60,414 nucleotides of DNA from DAIOEK01 sp036746315 (GCA_036746315.1 DAIOEK010000013.1:1-60414), one strand, 5' to 3'. Positions 23,973 through 32,956 are shown, counted from the stretch's first letter. Notes: generated by a model from the letters alone, not told the origin. Translations and numbers: made by a program.

Positions 23973-24050
23973 GCTACCTCCATCCCCAAAACAGGCTATT
24001 TGAATTGCTCCATCTAATCGCAAATAAATATATTGTCTCTTATATTAGAA

Positions 24051-24076
24051 CTCAATAGGCATTAATCACTATTGAG
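24051..24076. promoter_or_regulatory. Inverted repeat between copA and the UreH/cupredoxin gene
   Basis: CTCAATAG (24051-24058) and CTATTGAG (24069-24076) are exact reverse complements with a 10-base AT-rich spacer. Its position between divergent copper genes makes it a candidate operator. It does not obviously match the CopY or CsoR consensus. Confidence 0.45.
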
Positions 24077-24135
24077 GTGCATAACGTTGACTGCTAAACT
24101 GCAAAATAAATTCACAATACTGTTATGGAGACGAT

Positions 24136-25359
24136 ATGACTGAAATTATTTTAGCATTTGTCACCGGGCTCACCACTGGTGGGCTGAGCTGCCTAGCGGT
24201 GCAGGGAGGCTTGCTGGCAAGTTCGCTTGCTTCGCAGATCGAGCGGGATTTGAATGAAGGGCAGCCCGGGCAGGGCAAGATCAAGCTTTCCGTTGCCACG
24301 CCCATCGTGTGGTTCCTTCTCTCCAAGATGATCGCCTACACGCTGCTTGGTTTCCTGCTGGGTTGGATGGGTTCTTTATTCCAGCTTTCGCCCACTTTAA
24401 GAGCAGTCTTGCAAATTTGCATTGGCCTTTTCATGCTCGGGCAGGCCGGCAGATTACTCAAGCTGCACCCTGTTTTCCGTTGGTTCAACATCGAACCGCC
24501 ACTCTTTATCCGCAAGCTGATCCGCAAAGTCTCAAAAAATGGCGACCAGATATTAACACCCGTTTTTTTAGGCGCACTGACCGTTCTCATCCCGTGCGGC
24601 ATCACCCAGGTAATGATGGTCACTGCGATGGCGAGCGGCAACCCTCTTACCGGGGCGGCATTGCTTTTTGCCTTTGTTTTGGGGACGTCGCCCGTATTTT
24701 TTGTCGTTGCTTATTTCACAACCCGCATCGGCGCCAGACTGGAAAAGTACTTCACCCGTTTTGTTGCGCTGGTGGTGATCGTTCTGGGTCTGGTGGCAAT
24801 CAATACCGGATTGAATATTGCCGGCTTCCCCTACACGGTTGACCGTTTGGCTAAACAGGCATTTGTACAACCGGTGCTGGCTGCCGGATCCGGAAGCGAG
24901 GCAAACACAGCTGCCATTTCGCCATTATTACTCCGCAGTATTTTTCCCAAAAATGAAAACCCAATTGGGGGAAATGGAACAGGATGCAACTGCGGCATGA
25001 TGGGCAATCGAACGAACCGGGTTTATGCAGCGCCACAATCGGGCTTACCGTCTCTGCCTTCCGAAACACCCACGGATACATCACCCCGTCAATCAGGCGA
25101 TTATGCGATCGAAGTATTGAATACCGGTTATTCTCCAGAAGTGCTTGTCATACCAGCCAACCAACCGGTGAAAGTTACTTTTCAGAGTAACGGCGTGCTT
25201 TCCTGTTCCCTGGCAATTGTGATCCCGCGTCTGAATGTGGATTTTACCCTCCCACCAACGGGCACATACGCCATCGAAATACCCGCCTTGCAACAGGGCG
25301 AGCAGATTCCATATTCCTGTTCCATGGGAATGTTCACCGGTGTGATCGTAGTTGAATAG
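24136..25359 (+). CDS. UreH-like (TauE/SafE-type) transporter fused to a cupredoxin-like domain
   Basis: In this 407-residue protein the first 235 residues are six or so membrane helices of the UreH/TauE-SafE family, with the internal GGLSCLAVQGGLLASSLA and VLIPCGITQVMMVTAMASGNP elements. A linker follows with a Cys/Met site, GCNCGMMGN (about residue 283). A C-terminal cupredoxin-like domain (about 320-407) contains VLSC and PYSCSMGM as potential copper ligands. Similar fusions handle copper export or delivery. The divergent copA and the downstream CXXC protein support a copper role. A GGAG-like site precedes the ATG. Confidence 0.8.
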   Translation: MTEIILAFVTGLTTGGLSCLAVQGGLLASSLASQIERDLNEGQPGQGKIKLSVATPIVWFLLSKMIAYTLLGFLLGWMGSLFQLSPTLRAVLQICIGLFMLGQAGRLLKLHPVFRWFNIEPPLFIRKLIRKVSKNGDQILTPVFLGALTVLIPCGITQVMMVTAMASGNPLTGAALLFAFVLGTSPVFFVVAYFTTRIGARLEKYFTRFVALVVIVLGLVAINTGLNIAGFPYTVDRLAKQAFVQPVLAAGSGSEANTAAISPLLLRSIFPKNENPIGGNGTGCNCGMMGNRTNRVYAAPQSGLPSLPSETPTDTSPRQSGDYAIEVLNTGYSPEVLVIPANQPVKVTFQSNGVLSCSLAIVIPRLNVDFTLPPTGTYAIEIPALQQGEQIPYSCSMGMFTGVIVVE

Positions 25360-25366
25360 GAGAAAA

Positions 25367-25576
25367 ATGAAAAAAGTCGAATACGTCATTTCGGATATGG
25401 AATGTGCCATGTGTGTGTTGCACCTGGAAGGCTTGCAGGATTCAATCGCCGGAATCCACCATATTGAAGCCAATCTTCGCCGTCAGAAATTGGTAGTGGA
25501 ATATGATGATCAACAGGTCATTGAGACCAAAATCAAGGAAGCTATTCTCCAAAAAGGCTACACCATCCAGGGATGA
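25367..25576 (+). CDS. Heavy-metal-associated (CopZ-like) protein
   Basis: This 69-residue ferredoxin-like metallochaperone has the metal site MECAMC, a CXXC motif in place of the more usual MTCxxC. AGGAG precedes the ATG at 25367, seven bases after the stop of the UreH/cupredoxin gene, so the pair is an operon. It probably carries Cu(I) to CopA or to the neighbouring transporter. Mercury or another soft metal cannot be excluded. Confidence 0.85.
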   Translation: MKKVEYVISDMECAMCVLHLEGLQDSIAGIHHIEANLRRQKLVVEYDDQQVIETKIKEAILQKGYTIQG

Positions 25577-25616
25577 ATTGCCCCGTGGAAACGCAAGTTT
25601 ATGCTAGAATCATCAT

Positions 25617-26177
25617 ATGAATCAGTGTTCAGATTCGATCATTATTAATCACATCAAACTGGAAATCTGCATAGGGGACCTGACGGAAGAAAAAGTTGAT
25701 GCAATTGTAAATGCTGCAAATGCTTATTTGCAGCATGGCGGTGGAGTAGCGGGGGCGATCGTCAGAAAAGGGGGCAGCATCATTCAACAGGAAAGCAGCG
25801 AATGGATACGACTCCACCAGCGGGTTTCGCATGCATCCCCGGCACTGACCGGCGCGGGGAACCTTCCGGCGAAGAATATCATCCACGCCGTAGGACCCAT
25901 CTGGGGTGAAGGCGATGAAGACCGCAAACTGGCAGAAGCAATCAAAGGGGCACTCGATCTGGCAAATGCGCTCAAACTGACGAGCATCTCCTTCCCCGCC
26001 ATCTCCACCGGTATTTATGGCTTTCCCAAGGATCGCGCAGCCAGGATCATTGTGCAAACCATGGAGCAATGGATGAAGCAGGCTGCCGGGGCCACCATAC
26101 AACTGATTCGCATCATTTTGATCAACGAAATCTACTATCAACCGTTCGAAGCAGCCCTGGGGGCAGCCGCCGCATGA
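25617..26177 (+). CDS. Macro domain protein (ADP-ribose binding / O-acetyl-ADP-ribose deacetylase type)
   Basis: In this 186-residue macro domain, GDLTEEKVDAIVNAANAYLQHGGGVAGAIVRKGG contains the catalytic Asn and the glycine loop. AVGPIWGEGDEDRK and FPAISTGIYGFP complete the ADP-ribose pocket. Members hydrolyse O-acetyl-ADP-ribose or remove ADP-ribose from proteins. The stop overlaps the start of the rRNA methylase gene (ATGA), so it is the first gene of a three-gene run (macro, SpoU methylase, DUF711). Confidence 0.93.
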   Translation: MNQCSDSIIINHIKLEICIGDLTEEKVDAIVNAANAYLQHGGGVAGAIVRKGGSIIQQESSEWIRLHQRVSHASPALTGAGNLPAKNIIHAVGPIWGEGDEDRKLAEAIKGALDLANALKLTSISFPAISTGIYGFPKDRAARIIVQTMEQWMKQAAGATIQLIRIILINEIYYQPFEAALGAAAA

Positions 26178-26953
26178 TCACCTCGCTTCAAAATCCACGC
26201 CTGCAGGAAGTACGCGCGTATTTGAGCCGCTCCAGAGAAAGAGACGCGGCTCAGGTTTTTATAACGGAAGGTGTGCGGCTGGTAGAAGAAGTCCATTCCA
26301 CCGGTTGGCCGGTGGAGTATCTGCTGTATGCTGACGACCTTGCCGAGCGGGGCAGGCAAATCATTCAGGCATTCCGGCAGCAGGGGGTGGAATGTCTGGA
26401 GGTCAAACGGGACATTCTGCACAAAGTCAGCGATACCGAGCACACGCAGGGCATTCTGGCGGTGTGCAAAAGACATGCACCGCCCTCCCGACAGCCCCTG
26501 TCGTTTGTGATCGTCATCGATGCGCTGCGCGATCCCGGCAACCTGGGTACCATTTTGCGCAGCGCCGCCTCAGCCAACGCGGAGGCAATTTGGGTCTCGC
26601 CCGGCACCGCGGATCCCTTCTCGCCCAAAGTGCTTCGGGCGGGGATGGGGGCACATTTCCGGCTGCCGATCGTTTTCATGTCTTGGGAAGATGTGCAGGC
26701 AAATGCCCGGCAGGCACATTTGAACATGTATTTTTCGGATGCCGAAGGCGCCACCGCCCTGTGGGAAGTCGATTTCAAGCAGCCGACCGCCATCATCATC
26801 AGCAACGAGGCGGAGGGTGCAAGCGATTTTGCCAGACAGTGTGCAAACGGCTCGGTGCGAATTCCCATGCCGGGAAAATTCGAATCGCTCAACGCCGCCG
26901 CCGCCGCATCCATCATGATCTTTGAAGTCGTTCGACAACGGAGCAGCACATGA
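26174..26953 (+). CDS. TrmH/SpoU-family RNA 2'-O-methyltransferase
   Basis: This 259-residue SPOUT enzyme has a short substrate-binding N-domain (SLQNPRLQEVRAYLSR, VFITEGVRLVEEV) and a knotted SAM domain. Motif 1 is VIDALRDPGNLGTILRSAASANAEAIW, motif 2 is IIISNEAEGAS, and motif 3 is IPMPGKFESLNAAAAASIMIFE. It methylates a ribose 2'-OH in rRNA or tRNA; the exact site is unknown. The ATG at 26174 overlaps the macro-domain stop, and its own stop overlaps the DUF711 start. Confidence 0.92.
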   Translation: MITSLQNPRLQEVRAYLSRSRERDAAQVFITEGVRLVEEVHSTGWPVEYLLYADDLAERGRQIIQAFRQQGVECLEVKRDILHKVSDTEHTQGILAVCKRHAPPSRQPLSFVIVIDALRDPGNLGTILRSAASANAEAIWVSPGTADPFSPKVLRAGMGAHFRLPIVFMSWEDVQANARQAHLNMYFSDAEGATALWEVDFKQPTAIIISNEAEGASDFARQCANGSVRIPMPGKFESLNAAAAASIMIFEVVRQRSST

Positions 26954-28149
26954 GAATTCGGTCCATCACCGCATTTATCCCCGTCCCGGACCCGTTCGCC
27001 ATTCGCAATGGCGCCAAAACTGCCATTTCGTTGAGGGACCGCCTGCAAGCCGAAGGGTACGAGGTCCAGACCCTGCGCCTTGCCACCCGCTCGTTCACCG
27101 CCTGGGTCAGGGACCCTGCCGACACCGTGGCAGAGATCACAAAATGGGAGCGGGAGGCAAAACAATCCGGGTTCGACTATCTCTCCGTTGGCCCCGTTCC
27201 ATGCGGAAATGGAACCGGGCTGTCACAGGTTGCCGACATTCTGAAGAACACACAAGACACTTTTTGCACGTGTCATTTACTGGAACCGGAAAAACCGATC
27301 GATCTGGTGTGGCTGCAACAGGTGGGTGAAGTCATCCTTCAGAACAGCAAGTCGGACAAACAGGGATTCACCAACCTGCGGTTCGCCGGATTGGCAAATG
27401 TACAGGCAGGCTGCCCGTTCTTCCCGGCGGCATACGCCGATCACACGAGACCCGCTTTCGCCATCGCCATGGAAGCAGCCGATCTGGCAGTCGAAGTATT
27501 CAAAGCGGCTGAATCTGCGGAAAAAGCCGCCGGGGCATTGAAAAGCGCCATTGAAGATGCCGGGCAGACCATCGACCGTTGCTGCCAGCCGGTTGCAGGT
27601 GAGCAATACCAGGGTATCGATTTCACCCTGGCACCCTTCCCCGAAGAAGCGCGTTCCATCGGTTCGGCGCTCGAGGCACTGGGCATCCCCGGCTTTGGAA
27701 AATCCGGGTCGCTCGCGGCATCGGCATACCTGATGTCGATCCTTGACCAGGCAAAGTTCACCCGGACGGGTTTCAACGGCTTGATGCTGCCAATACTGGA
27801 AGATGCCTGCCTGGCAGAGAGAAACAGCAGCGGAGAAATCAGCATACAACAGCTGCTGCTTTATTCGACCGTCTGCGGCACAGGGCTGGATTGCATACCG
27901 CTCCCCGGAGACATCAGCGCGGCGCAGCTTCTCTCCATTTTGTTGGATGTCAGCGCTCTTTCCCGACGCCTGCAAAAACCGCTAACTGCCAGGCTGATGC
28001 CGGTACCCGGGAAACAAGCGGGCGAAATGACGCAATTCGATTTCGGATATTTCGCCAACAGCCGGATCATGGACCCGGTTTCGGCTGAACTGAACGGGCT
28101 ATTCACCCGTGGAATGAAAATCCCCATTTCACCCCGAACGGGAATATAG
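26950..28149 (+). CDS. DUF711 family protein
   Basis: This 399-residue protein is related to the DUF711/UPF0210 group, with the opening RIRSITAFIPV, the Cys-containing LANVQAGCPFFPAAY, and FTLAPFPEEARSIGSALEALGIPGFGKSGSLAASAYL. Characterised members are few and the activity is unknown. The chain is shorter than the roughly 450 residues usual in the family. It overlaps the methylase gene by four bases. It ends eight bases from the convergent surface-protein gene. Confidence 0.75.
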   Translation: MRIRSITAFIPVPDPFAIRNGAKTAISLRDRLQAEGYEVQTLRLATRSFTAWVRDPADTVAEITKWEREAKQSGFDYLSVGPVPCGNGTGLSQVADILKNTQDTFCTCHLLEPEKPIDLVWLQQVGEVILQNSKSDKQGFTNLRFAGLANVQAGCPFFPAAYADHTRPAFAIAMEAADLAVEVFKAAESAEKAAGALKSAIEDAGQTIDRCCQPVAGEQYQGIDFTLAPFPEEARSIGSALEALGIPGFGKSGSLAASAYLMSILDQAKFTRTGFNGLMLPILEDACLAERNSSGEISIQQLLLYSTVCGTGLDCIPLPGDISAAQLLSILLDVSALSRRLQKPLTARLMPVPGKQAGEMTQFDFGYFANSRIMDPVSAELNGLFTRGMKIPISPRTGI

Positions 28150-28156
28150 GAAGTCT

Positions 28157-28951
28157 TTACTTTACCTGTTTGAAATTGACAATGATCAGATTCTGATCAC
28201 AATTCGCATACGTCTTGATATAGACCTTGTCCGAGATGGCGCCGCCCGCCTGATTGAATAACTGCACCCAAAGCGTATTGGTGGTCTGAACGGGCGCATC
28301 GCTGATCTGGATCTCATACCCGGCCGGACCGTAGCGATTCACGGTGCCGCTGAGGCTGGTGGTCGCCATTACCCTGCCTTTGAAGACGCCATACAACTGG
28401 ATGCGCAGCCCCAGCACCGGCGAGTCGTTCATATCCACCACCTGCCCCGCCACGCCCATCCATTTGCACTCATCGTCAGGACGCATAATGGCGCTGGAGA
28501 TGGCAATGGGATTGCCCGCAACCACCGCGTAGGAATATGGTCCGGTGGGGGTGGGCTGCGTGCCAGAAGTGGTCACCTCGAGGGTGGGGATGAGCAGAGC
28601 GATTGCAGTTGCCGGGTCAAGCGTAGGGGTCGGAGTGGGCGTATCCGTGGGGATCGGGGTCAAGGTGGGCGTGGGTGTGTGCGTTGCCGGAAGGGTATTG
28701 GTCGGCGTGAGAGTGGCAGTGTTTGTGGGAATCACAATGGTCGGGGGAATCACCACCGGGGGATAAGGATTGATGAAGGTTTGCGGATTAATGAAAATCC
28801 AGCCATAAATTACGGCAACGATCAAAGCGCCAACGCCAAATCCGATTGCCAGCCTGTTCCAGACTTTTTCAGAAATGCCTTTTTTCTCCCCTCCCTGCGG
28901 AAAGGAGTCGTTATCATATTCGAAATCGGATTGATTGGGTGGTGCAATCAC
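28157..28951 (-). CDS. Membrane-anchored protein with Thr/Pro linker and C-terminal beta domain
   Basis: This 264-residue protein has a 34-residue cytoplasmic N-terminus, one membrane helix (about 35-55), a long Thr/Pro linker of about 60 residues with many TPT repeats, and a C-terminal globular region (about 145-262). That region contains CKWMGVAGQVVDMNDSPVLGLRIQLYGVFKGR, which resembles a carboxypeptidase-regulatory-like or SdrD-B-like beta sandwich. The GTG start overlaps the stop of the parvulin gene (GTGA). It is an outward-facing anchored protein of unknown function, co-expressed with a folding factor. Confidence 0.7.
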   Translation of the reverse strand: MIAPPNQSDFEYDNDSFPQGGEKKGISEKVWNRLAIGFGVGALIVAVIYGWIFINPQTFINPYPPVVIPPTIVIPTNTATLTPTNTLPATHTPTPTLTPIPTDTPTPTPTLDPATAIALLIPTLEVTTSGTQPTPTGPYSYAVVAGNPIAISSAIMRPDDECKWMGVAGQVVDMNDSPVLGLRIQLYGVFKGRVMATTSLSGTVNRYGPAGYEIQISDAPVQTTNTLWVQLFNQAGGAISDKVYIKTYANCDQNLIIVNFKQVK

Positions 28952-29829
28952 TGAATAAACGTCTCAATCTGGCTGGCTTGTTTTTTGGATGCGATCCAAT
29001 CCTGCAATGCTTTTTGTTGCAGAACGGCGTAGGCATCAGGCGAAAGCGTGTGCTGTTCTTCCCGTTCGACCACCTGAATAATGTGATATCCGCTGGAGGT
29101 GGCAATCACATCACTGACACCACCCGGTTGGAGATCAAACGCAGCCGTTTCTACATCCGGTTGGAGCAGGTAACCGCGGGGAAACCATCCGAGGTCGCCC
29201 CCGGTAATGGGGTCATACTGCTCTGCCAGTGTTGCAAAATCCACACCAGTTCGTACCTGCTGCAATATTCCCTGCGCTTCGGCTTCATCAAACACCAGAA
29301 CCTGGAGCACATGAACCTGTTCGGCAGTGGAAGGCACTTCGCTGATGATCTTATCCCGCATCCAGGCGGCGGCAATCGAATCCGCCAGGGCTGATTTCAA
29401 GCTGTCGAGATCATAGCCGTTCTGCTGCATCCAGGAATCGAACGCGGCATTGCCGCCAACCCGGGTGATCAGCTGATCGACCTTCTGCTGAATCTCTTCC
29501 GGGGTGGATTGGTATCCATTTTCAACTGCACCCTGCTTGAAAAGCAGGTTCTCGATCATGCTATCTAGCACAATTTCTTCCGCCGGTTTTTCAGCCGCTG
29601 CCTGCCCGGTTGTCGGGCTATTCTGATAGCGGGAGAGCTCCGCCTGGAAATCCACCAAGGTAATGCCTTCGCCATTGACCAGCGCCGCCATAGGGACCAT
29701 GGTCGGCGTCGGTTCCAGGGTGATCTCCACCGTCGGTTCAGCTGTGGCGGGGATAACTTCAGCCTGTGGTTTGCAGGCTGCCAGGATCACGATCAGCAAA
29801 GCACATAGAAGAATTGTTTTTATTCGCAT
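28948..29829 (-). CDS. Parvulin-type peptidyl-prolyl isomerase lipoprotein (SurA/PrsA-like)
   Basis: This 293-residue lipoprotein has a signal peptide ending at LAAC (Cys19). An N-terminal SurA-like helical chaperone region follows, and then a parvulin domain (about 180-275): VHVLQVLVFDEAEAQGILQQV, DFATLAEQYDPITGGDLGWFPRGYL, and GYHIIQVVERE. Such proteins help secreted proteins fold outside the membrane. The neighbouring anchored surface protein overlaps it, which suggests joint expression. Confidence 0.9.
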   Translation of the reverse strand: MRIKTILLCALLIVILAACKPQAEVIPATAEPTVEITLEPTPTMVPMAALVNGEGITLVDFQAELSRYQNSPTTGQAAAEKPAEEIVLDSMIENLLFKQGAVENGYQSTPEEIQQKVDQLITRVGGNAAFDSWMQQNGYDLDSLKSALADSIAAAWMRDKIISEVPSTAEQVHVLQVLVFDEAEAQGILQQVRTGVDFATLAEQYDPITGGDLGWFPRGYLLQPDVETAAFDLQPGGVSDVIATSSGYHIIQVVEREEQHTLSPDAYAVLQQKALQDWIASKKQASQIETFIQ

Positions 29830-29979
29830 GGTCTCGATTATACCGCATCCAAACCCGGTACAATAATTGCATCAAGCCAGTTGATGGTGCACCCTGCGGC
29901 AGAATGGAAGCAGGCACGCATTTTGCACCTCATGTTTTGATATCAGGAGAACAGGTACCACCGTACCGGGAGAAGGAAT

Positions 29980-31221
29980 ATGTCGAAGACTCTCAAAATC
30001 ATCTTTGTTCTGGCGTTAGTGATTGCGCTGGCGATCCCGACAGGCGTCAGCATCGTTAAGGCGCATCAAATCCCCACCTTCAGCATTGTCAGCGTCGTAC
30101 CCGGTGCGGTTGTCACCATCGAGACCTCCGATTTTCCGGCTGAGATGGAATTCGACGTGCTGATCGGGCGATATGGAACCTACGGGCTTGATGGCGTCAA
30201 GGTCGCCACACAGAATTCAGACAAGGGCGGCACATTCACTGCCACGTTTGACATCCCCGAAGAGCTCAAGAGCGTCGAAATGCTCTCGATCCGCCTTGAA
30301 AACAAAGAGACCGGGTACTATGCCTACAACTGGTTTAAGAACGCGGTCGTGCCCTCCACAGATACCACACCGGAGGCAGTAGCCACCGGTACTGCCAGCG
30401 GCACGGAAGGCGATACGGAAGCCGTAGAGCTGCATCCCTCCTTCACCATTACCAGCGTTCAGATGGACAAATCCATCACGGTACAGGGTGTGGGTTTCCC
30501 GAAAGACACCGAATATGACGTGCTGATGGGCGTATTCGGCAGCATGGGCATGGGCGGGGTGAAATCCGCCACACAGAAGACGGGCGCCAAGGGCGAATTC
30601 AAAGCCACTTACACCATACCTGAAGAATTCGCAGGCGCATATATGATCTCGGTGCGCATGGAAAGCACAGCCTCGATTTACTATGCCTACAATTACTTTT
30701 ACAATTCCACCTACACACCGGCAGAAGAAACAACCGCGGTAGCCACCAGTGCGGCCGCCACCCCGGCTACCGTAACCGCCACGGAAGAAGCTACCACCTA
30801 CAGCGGATATCCGTACTTCTCCATCACCAAGGTGGTGAAGAATACCACCGTTTCCATCATGGCTGAGAATCTACCGGAAGGTGAAGTTTTCGATGTGATG
30901 ATGAGCAATTATCTGGATGATTCCTTCGAACCCATCAAAGCCGGAACGCTGGATGCATCCAAAGGCGGCTCCATGGAGTCATCCTTTACCATTCCTGAAG
31001 CATTAAAAGATGTTCACCAGATTGCAGTGCGGTTGACCGGAACCAAGACCGGCTATTTCGCTTACAACTTCTTCTACAATGAGACCTTCCCGCTGGAGCC
31101 GACTTTGGCGCCGACGGAAGCGACGGTGGCTCCCACGCCCACCACCGCAGCGACAAAAGCCCCCACAGCTGTGCCGCCAACGGCAACCGCCGCACCCGCG
31201 GCAGCGACCGCGACACCATAA
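29980..31221 (+). CDS. Secreted protein with three repeats of an unnamed beta-rich domain
   Basis: In this 413-residue protein a signal peptide (about 1-28) precedes three diverged copies of a repeat of about 85 residues, near 32-117, 147-243 and 270-355. The shared pattern is F-x-I-x-x-V, then a FD/YDVL(or M)MG-like element, a GG/KGxFxATxxIPEE element, an IxVRxE element, and a closing GYYAYNxFYN. Proline/threonine linkers join them, and a Thr/Pro/Ala tail of about 45 residues ends the chain without a sorting signal. GGGAGAAGGA precedes the ATG. I do not recognise the domain; a surface or extracellular-matrix role is inference. A strong terminator follows. Confidence 0.8.
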   Translation: MSKTLKIIFVLALVIALAIPTGVSIVKAHQIPTFSIVSVVPGAVVTIETSDFPAEMEFDVLIGRYGTYGLDGVKVATQNSDKGGTFTATFDIPEELKSVEMLSIRLENKETGYYAYNWFKNAVVPSTDTTPEAVATGTASGTEGDTEAVELHPSFTITSVQMDKSITVQGVGFPKDTEYDVLMGVFGSMGMGGVKSATQKTGAKGEFKATYTIPEEFAGAYMISVRMESTASIYYAYNYFYNSTYTPAEETTAVATSAAATPATVTATEEATTYSGYPYFSITKVVKNTTVSIMAENLPEGEVFDVMMSNYLDDSFEPIKAGTLDASKGGSMESSFTIPEALKDVHQIAVRLTGTKTGYFAYNFFYNETFPLEPTLAPTEATVAPTPTTAATKAPTAVPPTATAAPAAATATP

Positions 31222-31243
31222 TCCCCGGAAAAAGTACCCGACA

Positions 31244-31270
31244 AGCCCTGAAAATTTCAGGGCTTTTTTT
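31244..31270 (+). terminator. Intrinsic terminator after three-repeat secreted protein
   Basis: AGCCCTGAAA-A-TTTCAGGGCT forms a near-continuous 10-bp palindrome followed by seven T, 22 bases beyond the stop codon. Confidence 0.88.
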
Positions 31271-31321
31271 GTTCACCCGGGAACATGCTAAAATTGTTTC
31301 ATTCTCTTTCCGGGGTATGAC

Positions 31322-32956
31322 ATGATCCAGAATAAAAAATCCTTTATCCTCATCTCAAGCGCACTGGTGCTGCTGGCAATCGTCGCCTATTTTGGAGCCA
31401 CAACCATGGTGGATGCGATCTACGCCTATCGTTCACCGCTCAGTTTGAATCCGCCGCAATCCGCAGAAGCAACGGTATCGTCTCCGGCGACCGAAAAGGT
31501 GGTGATGGTGCTTGTCGACGCATTGCGTCTGGATACCTCGCTTGACCCGGAAGTGATGCCCACCCTCAGCCAGCTTCGCAAAGCCGGCGCATCAGCCATA
31601 ATGCACAGCCAGACCCCCTCGTTTTCATCCCCCGGCTATTCCACAATTTTTACCGGCGCCTATCCGTACCTCAACGACGGTCCGGCTTTCAACCTGGATT
31701 ATGAAGACATCCCCACCTGGACGCAGGAAAACCTGCTTACAAACGCGCACCGGGCGGGTATGGATACCGCCATCAGTGCGTATAACTGGTTCGAAAAGCT
31801 GGTGCCGCAAAGCGCAGTTACACACAGCTTTTATACCCCGGGTGAAGACCGCCAGGCGGATGTGGAAGTGATGCAAGCCGCCCTGCCGTGGTTGGATGAT
31901 CGAGACACAAAGCTGATCTTGATCCATCTGGACCAGGTGGATTATGCCGGGCATCATGAAGGCGGCGCCACCGGCGATAATTGGAAAGCCGCTGCCCGGC
32001 GGGTGGATCAATTAGTGGCAGAGGTGCTTGACCACATGAACCTGGAGGAGGAAACCCTCCTCGTGTTCAGCGATCACGGGCAGATCGATGCCGGCGGACA
32101 TGGCGGTGGGGAGCAAATTGTACTGGTGGAACCCTTCATCATTGCCGGAAAAGGGGTCAAGCCGGGCACATATCCTGACATGGAAATGGTGGATATTGCC
32201 CCCACGGTCTCCGCACTGCTCGGCGTTTCCATTCCAGCCACCACACAGGGAAATCCGCTCTTCGACCTGCTGGATATTGATAAAACTACACGCAATCAAT
32301 ATGGCACACGGATCGACGCAATTCATGCGGAACTTGCCGCCCGCTATCAGGCTGCCATCGGGCTGGAACTGCCTGTGGTGGAAAACGCCAGCGCAGCCGA
32401 TATTCGCGATCTTCGGTTGATGCAGGATCGCTGGCAGCGGTCGGTGATCGGCATCGGATATTTGCTGGCGGTCGGGCTTATTTTGTTCAAGGTCAGGAAA
32501 TCACTCCCGGCGCTCATCGCCGGAGCTATGGCTTATCTGGCTGTTTTCAACCTGAAATATCTGGTTATCGATAAAAGCGCATACTCTTTCTCGGCGATCA
32601 TCGACCCCACCAGCCTGATCGTTGCAATTGCCATCAACACACTGCTTGCATTGGTTTTCGGTATGCTCATTTACTGGCTGCTGGAAAAGAAAAGGGAAGA
32701 TGCACCCGGGGCATGGCAAAACCGGCTGCTTGTTTTCAGCGGTGTGCTATGCTTATGGCTTGCCGTTCCGGTGATCTTGCACGTCTGGTGGAATGGCGTC
32801 ATCCCCACCTGGACATTGCCGGAGATCACCCTGTACTTTATTGCAATCGCCTTCCTGATACAAATACTGGTCACCGCCATTGCCGGGATTTTACTCGCGC
32901 TGGGTCTGGGAAGTTTTCTGAACTGGCGCCAACAGAAAAAGCTGCGAGCCATTTAG
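31322..32956 (+). CDS. Alkaline phosphatase superfamily phosphodiesterase with C-terminal membrane domain
   Basis: In this 544-residue protein an N-terminal signal anchor is followed by a metal-dependent phosphodiesterase/phosphoglycerol transferase-like domain. The ligands can be followed: Asp in VLVDALRLD, the Ser/Thr nucleophile in SFSSPGYSTIFTG, the LDQVDYAGHHEGG pair, SDHGQIDAGGHGG, and DIAPTVSALLG. From about residue 365, four or five membrane helices follow. The arrangement recalls GPI ethanolamine-phosphate transferase-like enzymes and suggests action on a phospholipid or polyprenyl-linked substrate outside the membrane. It overlaps the convergent methyltransferase gene by four bases. 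Confidence 0.82.
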   Translation: MIQNKKSFILISSALVLLAIVAYFGATTMVDAIYAYRSPLSLNPPQSAEATVSSPATEKVVMVLVDALRLDTSLDPEVMPTLSQLRKAGASAIMHSQTPSFSSPGYSTIFTGAYPYLNDGPAFNLDYEDIPTWTQENLLTNAHRAGMDTAISAYNWFEKLVPQSAVTHSFYTPGEDRQADVEVMQAALPWLDDRDTKLILIHLDQVDYAGHHEGGATGDNWKAAARRVDQLVAEVLDHMNLEEETLLVFSDHGQIDAGGHGGGEQIVLVEPFIIAGKGVKPGTYPDMEMVDIAPTVSALLGVSIPATTQGNPLFDLLDIDKTTRNQYGTRIDAIHAELAARYQAAIGLELPVVENASAADIRDLRLMQDRWQRSVIGIGYLLAVGLILFKVRKSLPALIAGAMAYLAVFNLKYLVIDKSAYSFSAIIDPTSLIVAIAINTLLALVFGMLIYWLLEKKREDAPGAWQNRLLVFSGVLCLWLAVPVILHVWWNGVIPTWTLPEITLYFIAIAFLIQILVTAIAGILLALGLGSFLNWRQQKKLRAI

